Below are positions 31,868 through 40,907 of a stretch of 64,000 bases of DNA, piece after piece. The notes beneath the pieces were generated by a model that saw nothing but the letters and a program-made list of their open reading frames with translations, was not told where the DNA came from and did not search any database. The stretch is taken from positions 1 to 64,000 of the forward strand of contig QXCR01000140.1 in the NCBI GenBank assembly GCA_004380135.1, read 5' to 3'. This stretch comes from Stemphylium vesicarium. Its lineage: Eukaryota > Ascomycota > Dothideomycetes > Pleosporales > Pleosporaceae. Position 1 is the first letter of the stretch, and each line of letters starts with the position of its first letter. The position numbers and the translations under genes were made by a program.

Positions 31868-33453
31868 CCCCGCCACCAGTGTCGCCTTTTCAGGCTGTCG
31901 CGTGTGGACGATTCCAGCAGATATGAAGCTTCGTGCTCCGACAGGCCTGCCGGCCCTTGGGTTATTGACGTGCAAGCATGCTTCTCCCTTGTGGCGGCCA
32001 AACCACATGTAGGAAGTCGTGGCTTCTTTGGCCACATGGTGTGCGCATCGTCGAGTCGAAGCCAGGGTCTTTTTGAAAGGGGAAACATTGCTTCCATGCG
32101 CTTCATCTCCTTCAATCCGTCATCAACAGTCCTCTCTATGCGCACAGTGCGAGAGGGCAAACGCGAGCTCTAGCTATCCCCGCGGGTGTGTTGACTCTGA
32201 CAGGCATGCAGCCCTTGGCGATACGTCCGGCCGGTGGATTATGACGTTAGCGGTCGAATGCGACCGAGGCATCGTTTTGAGCAGTGTTCGTCGGTACACT
32301 TTGAAAGGTGTGGGCCACGAAACGTTCACCATCAGATGCCCAGGATCGACTAAATAGTCGATGTTTTTGTCTTGCGCTGCGGTGCGAGACAGGGGGAGGA
32401 GATTGTCAGCCAAAGGGTTATACTACCGCCACCAGTGTTGTTTTCTCAGACAGCGAGCGTGGAAGATGCCTGCGATATGAAGCTTTCTTCGGACGCTTTC
32501 GACAGACCATTTGGTCCACGGCGTTTTTTGGCTGACATCGCTCTTCCTCTAGGATTGGGCGTGCATTGGAGAACTCCAGTGGGACACGCCCAGCCTGAAA
32601 CAGCCTACTGGCTTGAACTGTGGGGAACCCAGGTTCAACGACGTAGGGGCGCTTTGGAGAGATCTTTTGGGAAGGTTTCGGACACCCTGGCCCATTTCAG
32701 CTCAATAGAGCTTCGTCTCCCGTGCCGGCGCTTTGGAGATCTGGCCCATTTCAGCTTGTCATGGCTGCTGTCTTGTTTTCAAGGGGCTGAGACTGGTTTG
32801 CTCCTTGTCCTCCGTTCTGGCCCGAGTCCTGGTCACATCCACTCGCTCGCCCTTACAGGTTCCAGGTAGAGTATCCTTTTCTCACCCCATGATGGTTCGC
32901 GTGAGGGACCTGTTTAGAAGGGAACGGTCCGCCGTTACCCCGCCACCAGTATAACCCTTCTCAGGGAGATGCGTGTGGAAGACGCCTGCGATATGGAGCT
33001 TCTCCGGAAGTCTCCGATAGACCTTTCAAGGTCCATGGCACTTTTCTGACAGGCAACCTTGGACGCACATCCCCCCGATGTCTTGGCTATTGTGCAGACC
33101 CCTCCTCCCCGCCCGCCCGCTGTGCCTTGGTGCCATTTTCCCATTCGGGTACGCCCGCTCCATCAGGTACGCCTGCTTCCTCTGGGTTCGCCCGTCCATT
33201 CAGGTTCGCCTGTGTTCCGGATAAGTTCGCTTGTTCAGGTTCGCCCTCGCCGCGCCGGTTCATCCGCGTGAGCTGCTGTGCCGGCGTCCGTAACGACGTC
33301 GGTCTTTTGTCCTGCAGGGAACGTTCGCGTATCCCCGCCGCCAGGGGATCTCTTTTCAGGGATCCGTGTGCGGAAAAGGCCTACAGATATGGAGCTCACT
33401 GTCTGCTTTCGAGTCGACGGCTGAGTCTTTGACAGACCGCATGGTCCTTGGCT
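31868..33453. repeat. four diverged ~100 bp direct repeats
   Basis: Copies at about 31868-31962, 32425-32522, 32938-33040 and 33331-33453. Each starts with a CCGCC(A/G)CCAG core, then a TTCTCAG-like or TTTTCAG block, CGTGTGGA(A/C)GA or a variant, then GATATGAAGCTT or GATATGGAGCT about 60 bases in, and ends near GACAGACC..TGGTCC or its variants. Spacing is 557, 513 and 393 bp, so the original may have been a ~500 bp tandem unit now strongly diverged. No coding frame is conserved between copies. Confidence 0.7.
33142..33250. repeat. 18-19 bp degenerate minisatellite
   Basis: Core GGT(A/T)CGCC(C/T)G recurs at 33148, 33166, 33185 and 33203, with weaker copies at 33224 and 33238 (spacing 18, 19, 18, 21, 14). 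The units share a CATTCAGG-like lead. No function suggested. Confidence 0.7.
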
Positions 33454-33489
33454 GAGATGCAGACAAACCTCAAACCTACTAGATAGGAC

Positions 33490-33765
33490 CGCCCTTTGTG
33501 GGTTTTTGGGTTACCCTTCGGGGGTTTTTGAGATTAGTCCTTCAGGACTTTTTTAGTGTCACTTCTACGGGTCATACTCCGGTGTGGCCCCTAGAGGTAC
33601 CCTCTCGTGTCGCCCTTATGGGCAACTTCTCGTGTCACACCTCTGGAGTACAGTCTCGTGTTGCCCTCACGGGCACCAACCATTCATGGAAAACATTTCG
33701 TGGAAACATTTTTGTGGAAAACATTGCTCCTAGGAGCCTCTGTTACCCCGCCCTTTACGGGCAAA
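33490..33765. repeat. array of short hairpins with ~25 bp period
   Basis: Successive short inverted repeats: CCC-TTTGT-GGG (33492), ACCC-TTCG-GGGG (33513), AGTCC-TTCA-GGACT (33536), GCCC-TTAT-GGGC (33612), CTC-TG-GAG (~33641), TGCCC-TCAC-GGGCA (33662), GCTCCTAGGAGC (33726) and GCCC-TTTAC-GGGC (33750), with weaker ones between. Most centres are 21-26 bases apart and spacers often contain CTCGTG(T/G). Stem sequences differ between units while pairing is kept. Nothing here matches CRISPR (stems are the variable part and spacers are similar). Function unknown. Confidence 0.65.
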
Positions 33766-34525
33766 ACTCTCGTGGACAACATCATTTCCTTTTTGCGTTT
33801 TATCATTTTGGAAGAAGACAGAAAAAACTATTTCGAGTCTCATTTTGGAAAACAAGAAAAAGAAACATTTGGTTGGCCGACTTTCTCGTCGTCGGCTTTT
33901 GGCTATTCGTGGCCAAACCACACACGGCTGGAGCAGCTTTGCTGATTTGGAAAAGAGTTGCCTTGGAGAAATATGGATCAAGGCGTTTAATGCTGGGTTT
34001 GATCGCAAGAGGTGGACGGGCGGTAGAAGTCGGACCCTTGCGCCTCCACGTGGTGCTGCCTGGATAGTCGACCGCCGTTCTCAACATGGACCGGTGGGAG
34101 ATGAACTAGATGCTTGGGACGCAACGATGTGTAAGTCTTCCTCACCGCTGCCTTGACCAAACCGCTAGTGATGACATAGTGTTGGTGTCGCGGTATCGCG
34201 ATATGGGGTGGCAGAGATGGCAAAACATGTCTGCCGACATTGGCTTTTCGCTAGATGGGCCCAGGTTAGGTTGGATGGACAGGTCTTCCGTTTCTGCTTG
34301 AGCAAGCCAAAAAAAAAAAATTCTACTCATCCCACCGCCATCCTCATTCGCTTGCAATATACGTGAAATAGATGGTGTCGTGCTTCTTCTACACCCAAAG
34401 TAAAGTTTATACCGGCACGTGGGGTCTACAAAAAAGTGCTCGACAAGAGACCGACTTGTTGGAGACATGAGACATGGATATCAAGCAACCAGTCGTACAT
34501 CCCCCAATCGTCAGTCCAGCTTATC

Positions 34526-35540
34526 ATGCACATCGCTTCCGCATCCACCTTGCTAGTCGCCGCATGCTCCTTAGCAACGGCCGCCGTCCTCGCCCTGCCT
34601 ACAGATCTACACAGCTAGATCTACGCAGCCGCCAGCAGCCAGTCTACCGCAGTTTCGCCATCATGGCGCTCGGCGCCTCTGTTACGGGGCAGCCTGGTAA
34701 CGGTTTTACCTGAATATTACGCACACGCACATAAGGAGGCTAGTTTCGGGTGTGGTGGGGGTGAGGGGAAGAGGGCTGTTTGCGCGCATACCTAGTGGTA
34801 AAAGATGCAGCAGGATGTTGAAGGGGGGGGGGGGGTTTACGTTCTTTCCCCCTCACCTTTACATATGCCCCACCACAATCCCTCCTTATTCTCAAAGATG
34901 GCAAAAGAAGAAAAGAGCCCTCCAAGCTTTTTCCACCATTTCTCCACCACAAGAAAAATGCCTCGCCTTATAAAGAATCTATTTTACCCCTTCTACCTCG
35001 GCGCCGGCTTAGTTTTGGATAGAATCTTTGGTAGATAACTACCTAGGTAGGAACACGTGTCAGCTACTTGAAGTGTTAGAGTTTCGCAAAACACACACAC
35101 ACACACATACGGGTTAACGAACACGATAGCCAAGTCTTTCGTAATAAATAAGGCGGGCTTCCTCGCTATAAATATAGTGGCGCGGGAACTAATCACCTGG
35201 CTGCGCTCTCCCGCCACGCATGCGCCCTGATATCGTGATGATGCACCTGGGCACCAACGAACGTGTGCAGCGAGACTTTCCCCCCTTCCAGCATCATCAC
35301 GTTGTCCGAAAACGTCGTTGACTAGATGCGCGTCTCGAAACCTAGCGTGAAGATAGTGGTCGCGCAAATCCATCCCGTGGAACGCGGCCGACCTGTAGGG
35401 AAATGTTGTTAGCGCGTTGTTGAGCTGAATAAGGCGATTAGCGTGTGGGCGGCAAAGACGACGGCGGCGAGTATGGTGCTGGTTGTGGATGCGTGAATGG
35501 CGGTTCGATACGCGGGAGTTATGATGGGGGATGGGGCGCG
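34526..35540 (+). pseudogene. secreted SGNH/GDSL hydrolase gene, broken
   Basis: An ATG at 34526 opens a signal peptide (MHIASASTLLVAACSLATAA) but stops after 30 codons. A neighbouring frame then gives SFAIMALGASVTGQPGNGF, the block-I GDS-type motif with Ser in the nucleophile region, followed by TGA. About 500 bp later MRPDIVMMHLGTNE (35220) is the block-III GTND-like motif. After a 1-base shift in a C6 run (~35280) the frame reads SIITLSENVVD, TAG, MRVSKPSVKIVVAQIHP, a second TAG (35410), then RVVELNKAISVWAAKTTAA. The family has Gln at the first TAG (VDQM), consistent with CAG-to-TAG. Blocks I and III are too far apart, so sequence was probably inserted between them. Intact relatives are secreted carbohydrate or lipid esterases. 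Confidence 0.8.
35090..35107. repeat. (AC)9 microsatellite
   Basis: Perfect AC dinucleotide run inside the SGNH pseudogene. Confidence 0.9.
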
Positions 35541-35622
35541 GCATGGTGATGATGCTGAGAAGAAAAGATTAGCTGGGTTTTGTATCAGGGGTTGGTTGAT
35601 GCGGTAAAGTTTGTTTGAGGAA

Positions 35623-35642
35623 GGGGGGGGGGGGGGGGGGGG
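35623..35642. repeat. G20 homopolymer
   Basis: Twenty G in a row, between the SGNH pseudogene and the pectate lyase. A shorter G run lies near 34826. Confidence 0.9.
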
Positions 35643-35788
35643 ACAGGAGAGGAGAAGAGTGAGTCGCGTTTTCTTGTATCTTATTCGATCTCGTCCTTAC
35701 TAGAATGTAGATGGGTTTATCACTTCATAAACAATCTCCAGATACGCATCTTCCATTACCAAACAACATCTAACATCGGGTAAACAAC

Positions 35789-36889
35789 TTAACTCCCGAT
35801 ATCCTCCTGCGGCCCTGCGAAATACGGGATATCGTTTGGTAGATCCCACGGATCCCTCAAATTATAATCATAATACTCCCTTGCGTCAAAGACCTCCTCC
35901 TCCCTCACTCCTAGCACCTTCTCCCCTTCGGAATTCTTGAACTTTACCCAGCTTGCCTTGACACTCGCATTCGGGCCCGCGACAACAGGATCAAACACGT
36001 CTTCGTAGTACGAGTTTTCCAACAGCAGGCTTGTGTTGCCTCTGGCATAGGTGCCATAGCTGGTGCAGTTGCGGAAATAGTTGTTGTACATGTGGCACAT
36101 GGCGAGGTTATCGGCGGAGGGGTTGCGCTGGTTTGTGCTGTTGAAGAAGCAGTCATTTATTGTGACGCGCGCGGTTACGTTGGTCGTCCACCCGATTCCA
36201 AAGGCTTTGTTGTGCATGCTGAGGATGGTGGATGAAACGGTTGTGTAGGTTGTGTCGCGCCGGAGATCAATCAGGCCGTCGTTCATGCGGGCGAACTGTG
36301 GGGTGTGGGTTAGTTGAACGCTCAGCTTGTTTTCCTTGGGGAATAACACGTGGGGGATGGTGATGTAATGTTGCTGGAAATAGAGGTTTGGAGTGGTGCT
36401 GCGAATACGTACTGTCATGTGATCGATCCAGATGTTGGAACCGGTATCGACTTGGATCCCATCCCAATCTTCGGTCTTTCCTGGCCAGTCTTCAGCTATG
36501 GCTGTATCGGATACTTGCATATTTCTCAAAATAATGTTGCGAGTTCCTTTGACGGCGAAGCCTCCGCCGACGACCCCGGATTCTTTGCCTACTCCGATGA
36601 TCGTCTTGTTGCTTGCGATGGGTATCTCGTAGCCGCGCTCGTCTGCTTGCAGCATTCCGTTCACGCGGATGATTATTGGGCCTTCTTGTGCTGAGTAGGA
36701 TACGAGTTCTGCCCATGTGTTTGCAAAGACTATGGGACCGCCTTTCCCGCCTGTCGTCCCGCCGTTGAGAGAGGCGAAGCCGTGGGCTTCATCTTCGCAG
36801 TGCTCGCATGGCGGTACTGTTGTATTTTGAGATGCAACAAGTGCGGTGAATAGAAGAAGGATGCAGTGCATCCACTGTGTCATTGCCAT
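35789..36889 (-). CDS. secreted pectate lyase, PL1 family
   Basis: Two exons, 36889-36413 and 36295-35789, with a 117 bp intron (GTACGT...CAG), the longest in the window; 327 aa. Signal peptide MAMTQWMHCILLLFTALVAS. PL1 parallel beta-helix features: GFASLNGGTTGGKGGPIVFA, KTIIGVGKESGVVGGGF, NIILRNMQVSD, EDWDGIQVDTGSNIWIDHMT, and after the splice FARMNDGLIDLRRDTTYTTV. The conserved C-terminal part TARVTINDCFFNSTNQRNPS carries the catalytic Arg (R.P context), and HMYNNYFRN follows. The enzyme cleaves de-esterified pectin by beta-elimination outside the cell, with Ca2+. Many NXS/T sites fit secretion. Unspliced, the intron would add 39 non-family residues. Confidence 0.92.
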   Translation of the reverse strand: MAMTQWMHCILLLFTALVASQNTTVPPCEHCEDEAHGFASLNGGTTGGKGGPIVFANTWAELVSYSAQEGPIIIRVNGMLQADERGYEIPIASNKTIIGVGKESGVVGGGFAVKGTRNIILRNMQVSDTAIAEDWPGKTEDWDGIQVDTGSNIWIDHMTVRIRSTTPNLYFQQHYITIPHVLFPKENKLSVQLTHTPQFARMNDGLIDLRRDTTYTTVSSTILSMHNKAFGIGWTTNVTARVTINDCFFNSTNQRNPSADNLAMCHMYNNYFRNCTSYGTYARGNTSLLLENSYYEDVFDPVVAGPNASVKASWVKFKNSEGEKVLGVREEEVFDAREYYDYNLRDPWDLPNDIPYFAGPQEDIGS

Positions 36890-38169
36890 GGTGATTATGG
36901 TTTAGGAACAGTTGCGCCGGGTCAATGACCGCCCTGAAATACAGCGCCTATAAGGTAACATTTCACCAGCAAATTCCCTCGCAATAAATCATTTCTTCAT
37001 CTGGAGCTGGAAACGTCGTCTAAGTGGTGGGCGATGTACCGTCTGGGCATGCGCGCCCAGAAAGAGACGATCGTATTGCGCCCGCTTCATGTTCGAAATC
37101 CTCCACCACTCCCAGCTGACCAGCCGCGGGGGCCTTCAGGAAGCGAGGGCGAAGGAGCAGCGCGACCACAATAGAACGGTAAACGACTTCCTCGCTACGC
37201 CCCTGCGAGGGGTGAGCTTGTGTAGATGAACTAGTGTAGTCAACGGCGCTGACAATTCACGATCGACCGTCGTTCCTTTACCCGGCGACCCACACACCCA
37301 GTGGACGAGTGGAAGGTCGCAGCCACCCCAGCAACCGACCTTCAACGAAGATGGCGTGCGATTACTAAGACAACCGGCTCGAAGCCGGCAACATGCGCAA
37401 CGACGTCGGTGTCAGATTCAGGCCGAGAGCAAAGTTCAGAGATGACGTTTCGTGTTCAGGGTCGTCGGTGGACAAGCGCAGATGCTAAAAGCCCGAAAGT
37501 CCGAAAGCCCGATGCTCTTCCGTAAGCTGCCGTCGCAGCTTTCGAAACCTCGAAACCCCGTCTTTCCGCTTACACCCATCATGAGATATATGTTGTATTT
37601 TGCCGTTTAAACTCATCGCCTATCCCTTCTAGACGTGGTCTTTCGGCCGAAGCTCTGCCTTCGTTATCCTTGTCATTGACAAATATCAGCGGTTGTGCCT
37701 AGGTACGACTTTTTGGGGAGTTTCATGTGAAGCTGTGTAGGAATGATGTGCATCGAAGGCATCAGCTTGTTTGCTGAGACGGAGATCGTCTTGATCATGT
37801 GTGGCTCTCCTTAGAGCGCAACTCAAGAGCTTAGAGACCTATTTTGAAGATTTCGTCGAGGCTTGCTTCGTTGCTCATGTACTTCGATCAACAAATGAGA
37901 GTATGTAAAGAACGGCATCGGCAGTACCGTTCAAACTTCACCGCACCTCAACGCTTGTACTTTCCCACCACAGAATGGTCTTCCTCTCATTTCTTTCGGC
38001 CCTATATTCGTCAGTCAACATAGCGATGCGAGCAATTTAGCCTGTCCACGCAGTATTTATATGAAGCTGTGAGGCATTCATGTTCTCATTATCGCTTCAC
38101 ACACTCTTATCTATCCGCGTCAATCTAAGCTGTACCAAATTCTTCCCACTTTGAGCAATTCCCAACATT
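36890..38169. promoter_or_regulatory. divergent intergenic region, 1.3 kb
   Basis: Promoters of the pectate lyase and the amidohydrolase-3 gene. No gene; a GC-rich palindrome near 37375-37395 (CCGGCTCGAAGCCGG) is the only structure noticed. Confidence 0.4.
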
Positions 38170-40137
38170 ATGTTGATGCGACAGCTCACAGCGTTGACGC
38201 TCGTCTTCGCAGCGAGCGCCGCACCAGCCAAGGGGTCGCAACCTGCCGACATCATCTTCCACAACGGGTCCATCTACACTTTAGACCAATACTCGTCCAA
38301 AGTCAATGCTCTGGCGGTCAAAAATGGAGTCATTGTCTGTGTCGGATCGAATGAAGATATCAAGCAACACGTTGGTAGTAAGACAAAGGTGGTGGACCTC
38401 CAAGGACATGCAGCGATTCCTGGGTTGATCGACTCTCACATGCACGTCCTTGGCGGTGGCATCTTTCTCCTAAAATGCGATCTTAACTACCAAGCGCTGG
38501 ATCTGGAGAAGTTCTTGGAGCACATGCAGCGTTGCATTGACGACGAACCGAACAAGTCAGATGATACTTGGTTCGAGGCTGTGAACCTCGATTATCCGAC
38601 ACTAGTTACGCACAGCGGGCCGATCACCACGAAGCAACTCGATCGATTGAAAACGAAGAGGCCTGTCGCGGTTCATTCATCGGACTATCATTCCATCATA
38701 GCAAGTTCGCGGGCTTTGCAGATTGCCAACATTACAGCTGCTACGCCGGACCCACCGGGTGGCATTATCGATCGATTGCCAGGATCTAATGAACCTTCTG
38801 GCGTGCTTGAAGACAATGCCGCCAACTTACTAAACATACCTTTGCCCAGCCCGGAAGAGGCATTGGCTGCTGCCCGAGCCGCTATGCTGCTCTTTCGCAA
38901 AGCGGGCATCACAACGTGGCAGGAAGCTGCAGCCCTGGACGATTTCAAGCCAGTATTTGACGCTCTTCAGCAAGAGGGTGAGCTGAGTTCACGAGGATTC
39001 TTCAACTACCGCATCGACGCCCCAAGTTCCGTCAAAGACGTACCTAGCCTGGTTTCCAAGATTGCTAAACTTGTTCACTCGTATGACAACAACTCAACTA
39101 TGCAAGCCGCCCCGGGATACAAGTGGCAAGCTATCAAAGCTTTCCTGGACGGCGTCATCACCTACCCCACCAGAACTGCTGCTACTATCGAACCATACTG
39201 GAATCTGGTCAACGGCTCGAACACGACCTGGGCACCAGATCCAAAGACTCTGAAGAGGACGTATTGGTCACCTGAGATCCTCACTGCCACCCTCTCTGGC
39301 ATGTTTCTGGCAGGTTTAGATGCACAATTACATGCCGATGGCGATCTCTCCGTGCGAGTTGGTCTCGATGCAGCCGAATCGTTCCGCAAACAACACCCCG
39401 ACCACAGTTTCCGACTCGGTCTTGCCCACGATGAATTGACGCATCCAGACGACTGGGCACGGTTTAAAGAGCTGAACGTCGACGCTATCATGAGTTTCCA
39501 GTGGGCACAGCTTAGTTCATTCTACATCCCAAGCACCTTCCCCTCTTTGGGTGATTACCGCTTGAACAACCTCCAAGCCTACGTGCAGATTGAGAAAGCC
39601 GGTCGACCAGTCGTGTACGGAAGTGACTGGCCCGTCGATGCACTCGACTACTTTCTCGCCCTCAAAATCGGCGTCACGCGATCTGGCGACCCTACAAACC
39701 CCCACTCAGCCGCATCGCAAGGCCCTCCGTTCACCGGAAAGTTTCCAGGCGAAGGCATCTCGCGCGAAGCCGCTCTCCGCGCCATCACCATCAACGGAGC
39801 CAAATTCCTCCGAGCAGACCAGCACATTGGATCGTTGGAAGTTGGCAAGTTCGCCGATATAGTCGTCTTGGGGAACGACTACTTTAATGTTCCTGAGGAG
39901 ATGCTGGGGAGGCAGCAAGTCCAGATTACCATGGTTGGTGGTGAGATTGTTTACGTTGCTGAGACTGCAACGCAGATCTTTGGAAATGTCACTGCAAAGT
40001 TCCCGAACAATGATAAGAGGAGTGTGGTGCTGGAGCGAAAGGCTATCGGTGGTCTTGAGCGCAAGCAGCTGTCTTGCGCGGGTGCGGCACGTGTGGCGAA
40101 GTTGAAGAAGAAGCGGGATTGTGTTCATCATCACTAG
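38170..40137 (+). CDS. secreted amidohydrolase-3 (YtcJ/NfdA-like)
   Basis: Single exon, 655 aa. Starts MLMRQLTALTLVFAASAAPA, a signal peptide. Amidohydrolase-3 fold: ADIIFHNGSIYTLDQYSSKV, NALAVKNGVIVCVGSNEDI, HAAIPGLIDSHMHVLGGG (metal-binding HxH), KAFLDGVITYPT, AGLDAQLHADGDLSVRVGLD (His ligand), GLAHDELTHPDDWARF, VVYGSDWPVDALDYF (catalytic Asp) and REAALRAITINGAKFLRADQ followed by IGSLEVGKFADIVVLGNDYF. Metal and catalytic residues look intact, so an active zinc hydrolase of an amide or N-acyl compound is likely; the substrate is unknown. The last ~60 residues are basic and family-unlike. Confidence 0.88.
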   Translation: MLMRQLTALTLVFAASAAPAKGSQPADIIFHNGSIYTLDQYSSKVNALAVKNGVIVCVGSNEDIKQHVGSKTKVVDLQGHAAIPGLIDSHMHVLGGGIFLLKCDLNYQALDLEKFLEHMQRCIDDEPNKSDDTWFEAVNLDYPTLVTHSGPITTKQLDRLKTKRPVAVHSSDYHSIIASSRALQIANITAATPDPPGGIIDRLPGSNEPSGVLEDNAANLLNIPLPSPEEALAAARAAMLLFRKAGITTWQEAAALDDFKPVFDALQQEGELSSRGFFNYRIDAPSSVKDVPSLVSKIAKLVHSYDNNSTMQAAPGYKWQAIKAFLDGVITYPTRTAATIEPYWNLVNGSNTTWAPDPKTLKRTYWSPEILTATLSGMFLAGLDAQLHADGDLSVRVGLDAAESFRKQHPDHSFRLGLAHDELTHPDDWARFKELNVDAIMSFQWAQLSSFYIPSTFPSLGDYRLNNLQAYVQIEKAGRPVVYGSDWPVDALDYFLALKIGVTRSGDPTNPHSAASQGPPFTGKFPGEGISREAALRAITINGAKFLRADQHIGSLEVGKFADIVVLGNDYFNVPEEMLGRQQVQITMVGGEIVYVAETATQIFGNVTAKFPNNDKRSVVLERKAIGGLERKQLSCAGAARVAKLKKKRDCVHHH

Positions 40138-40907
40138 AGGCTTTGGGGAAATGGACATAAGAGTAGCAGGTAGTTTTGAGTATATTCTGGTTGCATAGAG
40201 GATTTCAAGTTACTTGGGGTGAGAATGTAGTACTATGAGGGCAGTCGCGAATGCATTTAGATTCCTTTTTCAACCTAACGTGGTTCAATATCGTGATAAC
40301 TTTTCCGCGACGTCGTTTATCAGAGTTTCAAGTTAGAGATTCATGTAGTATTACACGCTAAGCCACTGTCGGAGTAGAGCGATTCTGGTGAATGCTAATG
40401 GCACTTGCATCGGCTTCCCTGTCCCCGGAATTGTGCCCGACCATCGCAGCCAAACACGATGACCCCGGGAATAATTCTTCCAGAGCATATTTCGCCTGCT
40501 GGAAGACGGAGCGTTGATCGTGAATGGTGTCCCACCGATCGCTACCCTGTCGCGTGGAGATACCCCGAAAATGCGCTCTTTTCTTCCCCGCGGAAGCATG
40601 GCGTGGGTGGACTGATCTAGAACGTGGGTAGACAAGATGCGGAGGATATGCGGAGCCAAGATGACCAAGCCTTGGAAATGAGGGTTGAGATAGAAGACGA
40701 GATAGACGAAGAGATAGAAGTTCTTTTACGATCGTACAACCGTGAGAAAGCATGGTATGTGGACTGCATTTCGTAAGAGGTGGCTTGCCCACATGGGCAA
40801 GAAGAACGCCGTCTTAATAGTCTAGAATTCTCAAAAAACTTTCATTACGCATGTATCAACGACCACAAGAATCTAGAGACATGCCCACGAGTACGTGAAA
40901 GCCCCGT
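40138..40907. other. convergent 3' region
   Basis: Between converging genes. Minus-strand frames at 40351-40792 begin with GTG or lack features; not called. Confidence 0.45.

Larger units (their letters stand above)
31016..34525. other. repeat-rich gene desert
   Basis: 3.5 kb with no supported gene. It holds the diverged direct repeats, minisatellite and hairpin array listed separately. A long open frame at 33498-34067 begins with GTG, has no homology features and overlaps the hairpin array. Confidence 0.55.

Noticed and set aside
33490..33765. CRISPR array
   Set aside because: Nuclear fungal sequence; the repeated part is a variable stem and spacers are similar, the opposite of CRISPR.
33498..34067. 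189-codon open frame over the hairpin array
   Set aside because: Begins with GTG, no ATG, no domain, and the repeated hairpins account for its sequence.
34993..35544. 183-codon minus-strand open frame
   Set aside because: It is the complement of the SGNH hydrolase relic, whose plus-strand motifs are clear.
37370..37400. CCGGCTCGAAGCCGG resembling a T arm
   Set aside because: No A box, D arm or acceptor stem at the right distance; just a short palindrome.
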